Source: Limnephilus marmoratus (Eukaryota; Arthropoda; Insecta; Trichoptera; Limnephilidae). Taken from it: 64,000 bases of DNA. A program made the translations under genes and the position numbers. Positions 56,785-64,000 of this stretch are shown here, in pieces. The stretch covers positions 31,494,405 to 31,558,404 of the forward strand of contig OU862909.1 in assembly GCA_917880885.1 (NCBI GenBank), written 5' to 3'. The first letter of the stretch is position 1, and each line of letters starts with the position of its first letter. The notes beneath the pieces were generated by a model. It searched no databases, was not told where the DNA came from, and worked only from the letters and a program-made list of their open reading frames with translations.

Positions 56785-56985
56785 AGATCAATAGGGCGAA
56801 GGAGCCTGGGAAGACCAAGACTAAGATGGAACGACAACGTTCTCAAAGACATCTGTCTCGGAGCTTCTAAACTGGAGAGAGCTGGCACAAAACCGAGATG
56901 AGTGAAGGAAGACTCTTGAGGAGGCCAAGACCCACCAGGGGTTGTAGAGCCAATAGTGATGATGATGCTGATGATGATGAACTTG
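56785..56985 (+). pseudogene. LINE reading-frame C-terminus (decayed) with a GAT-repeat tail
   Basis: The plus strand reads GRPRLRWNDNV, then in a second frame NWRELAQNRDE, a stop where the family has Trp, and EEAKTHQGL followed by TAG. This is the typical last ~50 residues of an insect LINE reading frame. A frameshift and a stop break it. A GATGATGATGCTGATGATGA tail follows at 56956-56978. Confidence 0.7.
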
Positions 56986-57749
56986 AATTGATAACATTTA
57001 TTTGATTTTTACGCCCAGCTGTTTTTTCACACCTTTTAACTTTTTTATGATAAAGAACATATAAATATTATAGGAAAGTAATTGAACGTTAGTTTTTTCA
57101 ATATGTACATCACTTTTAAGATTGAGAAGAAGCTAGGAAGCAAGAATGCAGAATATTAAAAAAAAAAGAAAAATTTGGACTGAAAGGGGTTTTGTCAGAA
57201 ATATTTTTGTTCCCTAATTTTAAATACAAATTCAAGCAAATTTAACCAACCCTATTTCAGAAGCATTAAATTTAAAAAAATACAAACATTTTAAAATATA
57301 TAATAAATCAAATAAAATAAAACTGAACACATACAATATCCTAAACCTGAACCACCCTCGACTCTGCCAGAAATAGTATTTATCCCATGTCCAATTTTCT
57401 TTATGGTTTTAATTAAACGCTTTCCACTCAACCGTCCTGAGATGCCTACATATTAGTACGTATTAGTGAGCCAAGGCCTGGCTTGTAAAGGTTTTTCATT
57501 TGCTTTGTCCACTTCAAGGATTTTTCATTAACCATTCTACTCGGCGAACACAATGATTTTTTGCGACATTTGCCACGATTTCATTTAGCGGAAGTACCCT
57601 CTGTTTTCTTAATTCATTTAATAGGTTTAGTAATACTGCAAAACTGATCAAGTGGGAACATGGATGCGAGATCAATATAAGACAGTCTGGAAAATGCCTG
57701 AATAAAATTTGGAAGTATTGCTCAATCACAAAATTACGAAAATTTAAGT
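56986..57749. other. Unique AT-rich stretch
   Basis: Nothing recognised; the minus frame 57514-57729 is unassigned. Confidence 0.4.
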
Positions 57750-58494
57750 TTAAGATGAAGCCATACTAAATAATGCAAAATCATACTAATTCATATGTTT
57801 TCGTTTTGAAAATTTGATCGCTTAGAAGTATTATAGATACTTCGATTAAATACTGCGTGTAGAACATACCTTGGCCCTTAAAAATATCAGTCATTTTTTT
57901 AATAAGTCTTTTAATAAGCCTATAAAAAAATAATGTATAAGGTCTATAAAAAACCCTTTCAGGTCCAAACTCTCCTATTTATAAACCCCTTTTCAGATAT
58001 GGTTTTATTGTATAATGTGGCAAATTCAGTTTCTTTTATATTAATCGCAAAAAATGATATTAACGCCCGAACTACCCAAATTAAAATAAAATATGCATTT
58101 TCTCGTTGTTATTTTTGACATCAATCAATACGGCCCGCACTCTACGAATTTGGATTCTTGAAGTGACCCTTATAGCATGGGCACAAGAACCATGCACTGG
58201 GCACAACCCATTTCTTATCAGTCACGCCCCGGCCGGAGCGAGAGATGCACGCGTTGCTCCGCGTCGCTTAGTTTCGTGAAATTAATTATAAATTTCCGTT
58301 TTCTTACAATAAACAATGCGTAAAACAGGAATTAATATTCTTTACAGGCCTTTATAAAATCAACCTGTTAAAAAAAATTCTCAAATACCTTTTCCAACCT
58401 TTCCAAAAGCATTTTCTCAAGTATTTTTAAACTCCTCCCATAAAGGGCGTGAATTCCGATTTCGATTTTTTCCTGAACTATTGGATCGCCTTAA
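57750..58494 (+). mobile_element. Family C element, copy 3 (745 bp)
   Basis: TTAA at both ends (57750-57753, 58491-58494), the same left TTAAGATGAAGCCATA and right TTGGATCGCCTTAA. The interior is collinear with copies 1 and 2 but somewhat more diverged in the GC-rich centre. Confidence 0.8.
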
Positions 58495-59010
58495 AACAAA
58501 ATTGCTTATTCTATCTACATTGACAATACAGTAATAGAAGTAAGCAGGTTTATGTCGTGAAAATCGGCGTCATCAAAGGCGCCATTGTTTCTGTCTACAC
58601 ACCAAATTTACAGGTTTTGAACAAATTTGAATTGAAACAAATGTGCCACTGACTTAGTGCCTTTTGGTTCTAGACCATTTACTACGCGTCTGTCTATTAC
58701 TCATGCCTGAAATTATTCATTGCTATCCCTTTTCAATTTCGTAATCATAGTTAAACACATTTTTGTATGGAAATATAGGCCGAAATTAGGATTGTAATTG
58801 GATCATGAAACACGCCCACAAGGCACTTCTTGTGTTATTCTTTTTTCTATGTTTCCGCCATTTTGACAGTCATGCAGTCGCTTCCATGCTTTCACGCTTC
58901 CATGCCATATCCCCTTCTGTTTCTATTATCTGTGGACAAATTTATCCATGACAAACCGCCCTGTTCACAGTTAAATGACACCTGCGGTAGGTAACTCCAA
59001 ATAATGACCT
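58495..59010. other. Unique stretch
   Basis: Nothing recognised. Confidence 0.4.
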
Positions 59011-59275
59011 TTGGGGGCGCTCATAAATCACGTGAGGCTCGAAGGGGGGGGGTTCGGAAAAAATCACTAAATATCACGAGGGGGGGGGGGTATATAATGA
59101 GATATCACGTGTATTTATTTTTCGTGATAATATTCTGTAATTTCAAAATGTAATATTTTTGGGGGGGGGGGGGGGTTCGTCTAATCTAAAACCTCACCAC
59201 ATATCGTCAGGGGGGGGAGGGGGTTAAAAAGTTGCTAAAAAAAATCACGTGATTAATGGATGACCCCTTACGAAA
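59011..59275. mobile_element. Possible G-run MITE related in layout to the PIF/Harbinger family
   Basis: Contains four G-runs (about 59045-59053, 59081-59090, 59160-59175, 59209-59221) among ATCACGTGA words: ATCACGTGAGG near 59027 and AATCACGTGATTAATGG near 59244. The arrangement of G-runs, GTTAAAAAGTTG and CACGT words is reminiscent of the 22512 MITE. Ends and target duplication were not found. Confidence 0.35.
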
Positions 59276-59400
59276 TATTTACATAATGCGCACCAAATAA
59301 TGCTAAGTACTTCATACAAGAGGTACCTCAAATGTCCCAGACAAAAACGTAAAATGTCCCCCCACCTCACAAAATGTATTTGTACCAGCTCTTTTTCTTT

Positions 59401-59770
59401 GTATTACTACAAATGTCATGTCACGTTGTCACGTATGGGACAAATATGAGGTGTGAGGAGGTTGGTGTATTGGACTACATTCATATCATGTCACGTATGG
59501 GAGAAATATGAGGTGAGGTGTGAGATGATTGGTGTATTGGACTACAAATGTCATGCCACGTATGGGACAAATATGAGGTGAGGTGTGAGGTGTGAGGAGT
59601 GAGGTGTGAGGTGTGAGGTTTGAGGTGTATTGGACTACATGTTATGTCACGTATGGGACAAATGTGAGGTAAGGTGTGAGGTAGTTGGTGTATTGAACTA
59701 CATATCATGTCACGTATCGTATGGGACAAATGTAAGAGGTGGTGAGGTGAGGTGATTCTTGTATTGCATG
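59401..59770. repeat. Minisatellite with ~60-90-bp units
   Basis: Five or six copies of GTCACGTATGGGACAAATATGAGGTG-like sequence followed by TTGGTGTATTGGACTACA, with variable numbers of an inner GAGGTGTGAG repeat. The minus frame 59481-59774 is the H/S/P-rich translation of the array. Confidence 0.75.
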
Positions 59771-59845
59771 ACATTTTTGTATTTGATCCGTGAGGTGTGA
59801 GATGGCGAGGTAAATTTTTTTTGTTTTGTTTTTAAATATTTTTAT

Positions 59846-60115
59846 TGTAAATTATTGTTATGTGAATACCGCACAAGAGTCCCAACTGATCCAATTTTTA
59901 AAAAATATTTTTTTAATTGTAAATTATTGTTATGTGAACACCGCACAAGAGTCCCAACCGCTCCAAAAAAATTTAAAAAAAATTAATGTAAATTATTGTT
60001 ATGTGAATACCGCACAAGAATATCAACTGCCCCAATTTTTTTTTATTGTGAACTATTGTTATGTGAACGCCGCACAAGAGTCCCAACTGCTCTAATTAAA
60101 AAAATATATTTTAAA
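59846..60115 (+). repeat. Tandem array of the family B start (4 units)
   Basis: The block GTAAATTATTGTTATGTGAA then TACCGCACAAGAGTCCCAAC recurs starting at 59847, 59919, 59988 and 60048 (spacings 72, 69 and 60). Single family B copies begin with the GTGAATACC(G/A)CACAAGAG part. The frame 59826-60095 is its in-frame translation (VNYCYVNTAQESQ repeated). Confidence 0.75.
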
Positions 60116-60118
60116 TTA

Positions 60119-60253
60119 TTAGGTTTGTCCAGGTCTTGGCGGCGGATGCGTTTGCCCACCAGCTGCATGGCAGAGAGTGGTCGAGGGAGTCCTTTTGACT
60201 TCTCCAGCCTTACTCTCTTTCCTCAGAGCCTCCTGTGTGAAGCTAATGTAAAA
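60119..60253 (+). repeat. Repeat family A, heavily deleted copy
   Basis: AGGTTTGTCCAGGTCTTGGC, GGCGGATGCG, CTCCAGCC, then a jump to CCTCAGAGCCTCCTGTGTGA and AGCTAATGTAAAAA. It follows directly on the family B tandem array. Confidence 0.7.
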
Positions 60254-60898
60254 ATCACGTTTTCTGAAATTCTCTAGCCAACCCCCCCCCCCCCCCCCCC
60301 CATTCTCACCCGTAAGCTAAAATATTGTCAAACCTCACCTCAATTGAGGTGGTACACCTCAACACCTCATTTACCAACACCAGTATTTGAGTACCTCATA
60401 CAAACTCATCCTGATATCGTGTCCTACCCAAAACTAGCACCAAGGCTGTATCAAATGTTTTTATACGCAGAATGCACATGTATGCTCGCTAGTATTTAAA
60501 TAGGTATGGTCTACAAGCGCGGTGGTCTCAACAGAGATTGTTGGGATTTTGCTCTCCAAAAGCGAAAATTCAAAATGGATTTATGGTTCTATATTTGGGC
60601 TCTCTCAGATTTTATTATTTGATTATTTTGTACGAATCTCACAAAATATTGTCCTAAAACTTTCGTAATAAAGTTTTTATTTTATACATTTGTTATATTA
60701 GTTAAAAATATGTTTAGTGCATGTCTTCGCGCATCAAAGAAAAACAAAATGTGATAAATTTTCAGATGTTTACCCACTCAACTAAATACTTCTAAACACC
60801 GTCCATCCCACCTTCCATGACAGATTGTTGATACGGTTTATGTCGGAAGAGACTGCTCAGTATCCGGGGACCGTGTCACATAATTAATATTTTTTCAG
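60254..60898. other. Low-complexity then unique stretch
   Basis: A run of C at about 60283-60301, a CCTCA-rich stretch (60330-60400) antisense to the 59.4-kb minisatellite motif, then AT-rich unique sequence. Confidence 0.4.
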
Positions 60899-61113
60899 GA
60901 TATCTCGGGAAGGACATTAGTTTGAGGGAAGAAGAAGACATTACTATTATTTGTTCCATAGCCCGAGACTTGAACAAGGCAATCCCTCGCCCACGTCCAG
61001 GCATGATTAATTCAGAGACTGCGGAGAAACATAAACCAATGTTACTTACTTTTGTGGTCACACACATGAAAGCACTTTCATATTATTTCAATCGGCATTT
61101 CAACAATACATAA
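60899..61113 (+). CDS. Candidate 3'-terminal coding exon (unrecognised protein)
   Basis: A strong splice-acceptor context (TAATTAATATTTTTTCAG, AG at 60897-60898) is followed by a frame open to TAA at 61111-61113. Read from 60901 it gives about 70 residues: an acidic start (SLREEEDI), CSIARDLNKAIPRPRPGMI, and a C-terminus HMKALSYYFNRHFNN. Composition is protein-like and it lies outside known repeats. I do not recognise the family. No AATAAA is obvious close by, and a decayed or transposon exon is possible. Confidence 0.35.
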
Positions 61114-61388
61114 CCATCCGAATTGGTTGCTTCACAGAATTTGCACAATTCACCAGATTTTAAAGTTAAAATAGTTATTTTATTATTTCACCATGGTCTT
61201 GTGTTTCACAGTCCTTGGCTTTTAAAGTTAAAAAAATGAGAGAATCACGTTAAAAATATTCTTAATTGAGTAGTGATGTACTGTATCGTAGGACGACTCC
61301 GGGGGAAGGATTTTCGAACCAATTTGAACCATTATAGATGTGTACAAATAAGTTCAAACGTAAGCTCTTTGATTTACCCTAAGTAAGT
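61114..61388. other. Unique stretch
   Basis: If the preceding exon is real this would be its 3' untranslated region. Nothing recognised. Confidence 0.4.
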
Positions 61389-61390
61389 AT

Positions 61391-61752
61391 TTTGGGAGGC
61401 GGGTACGGGTACCGGCGCCCCGGGACCATTTAATGGATAACCATCACCTCTGCCATAGGTCACCCCAAGTGGTTGGCTACGTTTGGTGACCCAGTAGGGG
61501 TGCCCGGGTTCATGAAATGAGGTGTTTCAAGGTCTTGGCGGCCGATTGAGACTGGTTGAGGAGATCTTTAGACCTCTCCGGCCGGAATCCCTCGACTCTT
61601 TACCTTTCACTGCAGTTGAAGAGTCCGTTACTTCTGGACACACTGACCCCCAGATTCCTACCCACCCTTCATACCTATTTCCTTCCCAAAACTCCTGCAC
61701 GCTGCATCCCCTAAGACGACATAGGCCCTGAGGGAAATTATTTTCCTTAGTG
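61391..61752 (+). repeat. Repeat family A, plus copy with internal deletions
   Basis: From TTTGGGAGGCGGGTACGGGT through TTAATGGATAACCATCACC, GTTCATGAAATGAGGTG, and CCCCCAGATTCCTACCCACC to CCCTGAGGGAAATTATTTTC. The tail is lost. Confidence 0.8.
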
Positions 61753-61967
61753 CTTTGAATTTCGTTATTATATCACACTATTACATAAATTAAATTAAAA
61801 CAAATCACTATACAATACTGATTTTATCAATGTATTTCAAAACCAATGGTTACTCCGTTAGGATAAAATTAAAATTCACAAGAATAACAAAAGATATATT
61901 TTATATTACCATCCCTTAAATTTATTGTCATATTAATAGTTACATTTATAATAATTTATTTTTATCA

Positions 61968-62385
61968 TTGAAGAAGAAGATAACAATAATAATCTAAACG
62001 AAAATATGAAAGAGAACAAGACACAGAAAACAGAAAAAAGACAATGGTTGCAACTGGGACTCGAACCCAGACCTCTCGTCTAACCGGGACGTGCGCGTTA
62101 ACCAATTTTGCTACTGCTATCTTCTGTCAAGCCGTCATAATAGTCAATCTCATATTTCAAATTTTATAATTAATAATATTATCTTCAACTAATTATTTTT
62201 CCATACTATTTTATCCGAGACGCTATCCAGGATACAAATCAATTCTTAGAATGAATTTTTCAGATAAAAAGTGTAGTTGCTCGTAGTGGTCCCAGTTGCG
62301 ACCATTGTTTTTTTCTGTTTTCTGTGTCTTGTTCTCTTTCATATTTTCGTTGATTATTATTGTTACCTTCTTCTTCAATGATATA
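61968..62385. mobile_element. tRNA-like fold-back element, complete copy (~418 bp)
   Basis: About 90-bp inverted arms: ATTGAAGAAGAAGATAACAA, ATGAAAGAGAACAAGACACA, GGTTGCAACTGGGAC on the left, and the inverse at 62290-62380. A tRNA-like sequence (62051-62120) adjoins the left arm. A deleted relative is at 11905-12060. Together with 21044-21284 this shows the same architecture from a different tRNA-like head. Confidence 0.7.
62049..62122 (-). mobile_element. tRNA-like sequence in the fold-back (pseudo-tRNA or SINE head)
   Basis: The minus strand reads TAGCAAAATTGGTTAACGCG (D-arm and A-box), CGTCCCGGTTAGACG (4-bp anticodon stem, 7-base loop), and CTGGGTTCGAGTCCCAG (perfect T-arm and B-box). The 5' and 3' acceptor strands do not pair well and T33 is missing, so it is not a standard functional tRNA. 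Confidence 0.6.
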
Positions 62386-63182
62386 TTACGTTGATGGGAA
62401 AAACCCTAAAAAGTTATAAAAGAGAGTTTTTCTTATAAAAAATTTAATTTATTTTTGTTATTTTCTAAAGTTTTTAATACGTAAATGAAATTATTACATA
62501 TTCTAAAATAATGTTTATATAATTGTATATTATGATAACTTTTCACCACCACTAATCACCACTCTTCATAATTTTTTGTCTGCAGGACCTTCTTTATTTA
62601 TACTCGTTTGTCTTTTGTTATTTTTGTTAATTTTAATTTTATCCTGACGAAGAAACCGTTGGTTTTTTAACATATTTTGATTAAAGAAGTGGTGTACACA
62701 AAGTGATTTGTCTTCATTTAATTAAAATGACGCCACATAGTGAATTTTCAATATTGAAGAAGTTATTACATAAATTATTAAAAATCTTTAATTACATTTT
62801 ATGTTTTATGACCACTGAATCATCGAAATGTCAGATTCTGATTTAGTATTACCTAAAAATTTTATCCTTTTATCACATGAAGTGTTTCTAAATATTAAGC
62901 CGTCAACGGTCTTTAAAAGAGAAAATACCACGCTTTGTATTCAAATATAAAAGTTAACCGCAAATTAAAGTGTACACTTTTATGAATTCAAAAATTATGA
63001 AATTAAAAATTTTAAGAATTGTAAATTTTTAAAAGATTGTAATTTTTTTTATTATTTATATTTACATGAAACGACAAAAAATTGAGTTTGACGATAACAT
63101 TTATAGTGTATTTGCTAATAAATTACGTAAGTATGTTTTTTTTTCGTTATCACTAATTTTAGTTAGAAAAAACATAATGTGG
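62386..63182. other. Unique AT-rich stretch
   Basis: 62408-62450 matches 12025-12060 just outside the fold-back arms, so the repeat unit extends this far. The rest is unrecognised. Confidence 0.4.
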
Positions 63183-63190
63183 GTCATTTT

Positions 63191-63481
63191 CAGTGGCGGC
63201 TCGTGACTTTTGGGTGTGCTAGGGTTCTAATATTTAAAAAATGGCATCATGGATGTTGTCGTATGCGAAAAATATTTTTTTTTTCAAAAATAGGTGTTTT
63301 GTATGAAGATTTTTCAGGAAATTGGTGCGGCAAACCGCCAAACTGAAACTTTCTCAAATTTTTCATACAAAAAACTGATTTTCAAAAAAAAACCATTTTT
63401 TTTTCGGCTACAACAACATCAATAATGCCATTTTTTTAATATCAGCACTCTAGCACACCCAAAAGTCACGAGCCGCCACTG
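63191..63481. mobile_element. hAT MITE (291 bp)
   Basis: Perfect ~32-bp inverted ends starting CAGTGGCGGCTCGTGACTTT. An 8-bp target duplication GTCATTTT (63183-63190, 63482-63489). The interior continues as an imperfect fold-back. There is no coding sequence. The intact ends and exact target duplication suggest recent movement. Confidence 0.92.
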
Positions 63482-63489
63482 GTCATTTT

Positions 63490-63928
63490 TAAAACTTTTT
63501 TTATGTTTACATACAAAATGTTTATATTTCGAAAAATATATACGTTTTAATTAAAATTATAAAATTTAAAAGTGTATTTCATAACCTTTCAAAAACAGAT
63601 TTTGGTTTTCGGATACATTCAGAAATATTCCATTTATTTGGATTTTATCGAAAAACGGAAATATTTTGACCCTCTGACAAAATACGACCGAGGCCTGAGT
63701 GGTTAATATTATTAATGTTTCCCAGATATTATTTTAGTGTCTGTAATGTAAATATAAACATTCAGCAACCTTGGATACGTATCTAATTAGGTGTTAATAG
63801 TCTATTTAAAAAGTATATTTCCATGTAAATTCACCACTCCACAGTGTCCATGTGGTATTTGTAATCTTGTGTCCATTGCATGTCGGGCGAGATTAACACT
63901 CCTGCAATGTGAATAACTCTTCCTCCAG
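63490..63928. other. Unique stretch, possibly intron before a coding exon
   Basis: AT-rich, becoming more balanced from about 63830. It ends in a pyrimidine-rich tract and AG (CTCTTCCTCCAG, 63917-63928). Confidence 0.35.
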
Positions 63929-64000
63929 GAAATAATCGTTCAGTGCAAATGAATCGTACAATGTCGGTGGGGCCCGCGCCCCTGCCCGAGCCCTGGGGAG
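63929..64000 (+). CDS. Possible start of a host coding exon, cut by the window edge
   Basis: After a good splice-acceptor-like CTCTTCCTCCAG, the sequence switches sharply to GC-rich. In-frame ATGs lie at 63949 and 63961, and the frame reads MNRTMSVGPAPLPEPWG to the edge with C/G at most third positions, as in real coding sequence. An in-frame stop upstream (63910) supports a start here. Seventeen residues are too few to name a protein. Confidence 0.45.

Noticed and set aside
59481..59774. H/S/P-rich ORF of 97 codons
   Set aside because: Follows the minisatellite exactly; no start or splice context.
59826..60095. Repeat-containing 'cysteine/tyrosine' protein (VNYCYVNTAQES units)
   Set aside because: In-frame reading of the family B tandem array; unit spacings 72, 69 and 60 happen to be multiples of three. 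Frame is not kept in single family B copies.
59330..60120. CRISPR-like array (repeats with variable spacers)
   Set aside because: Eukaryotic minisatellites with degenerate units and repetitive, not unique, intervals.
1..64000. Bacterial-type features (operons, ribosome binding sites, rho-independent terminators, att sites)
   Set aside because: The window is eukaryotic. The family A hairpin looks terminator-like but is a dispersed repeat end.

Overview
This is a eukaryotic, almost certainly insect, intergenic or intronic window. It is AT-rich (about two thirds A+T by eye), has no operons or closely packed genes, and is filled with insect-type transposable-element debris. The frequent TAGGTACCTA-like words fit Lepidoptera or Hemiptera, but the sequence alone does not fix the order. 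No complete host protein-coding gene is visible. Most open frames are short and fall in repeats. The best host-gene candidates are a possible terminal coding exon near 60.9-61.1 kb and a GC-rich, ATG-containing stretch with a splice-acceptor-like signal that runs off the right edge (63929-64000).

Layout. 0-10 kb: a 744-bp hAT-type element with TATCGATA octamers in and near its termini, the 3' end of a LINE, two RTE-like remnants (one carrying a GAATGTTC minisatellite), and the first of three ~750-bp TTAA-flanked elements ('family C'). 9.4-10.2 kb: the endonuclease end of a Penelope-like element. 11-18 kb: several copies of a large unclassified repeat ('family A'), copies of 'family B', and three small DNA transposons. 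19-24 kb: a second family C copy and a tandem segmental duplication whose two units differ by a PIF/Harbinger-type MITE and by tRNA-like fold-back elements. 26-33 kb: more family A, LINE and MITE copies, a tRNA-derived SINE head and a 16-bp minisatellite. 34-43.5 kb: nested insertions, in which a TTAA element is interrupted by family A, which is interrupted by a 1037-bp hAT element with an 8-bp target duplication; a 1163-bp hAT element follows. 44-50 kb: mostly unique sequence. 50.7-52.7 kb: an internally deleted piggyBac element with intact ends. 53-62 kb: family A copies, a third family C copy, two minisatellites and a tRNA-like fold-back. 63.2-63.5 kb: a 291-bp hAT MITE.

The elements do not work together as a pathway; the window is a record of successive insertions. 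Two structural themes recur. One is inverted self-duplication: family A and the tRNA-like elements are repeatedly found as back-to-back palindromes. The other is a CTGANGA-hairpin-GAAA motif, resembling a hammerhead ribozyme core, seen next to the Penelope fragment and at three other places. Repeat letters (A-E) are my own labels. They rest on copy-to-copy comparison inside this window and not on database searches.
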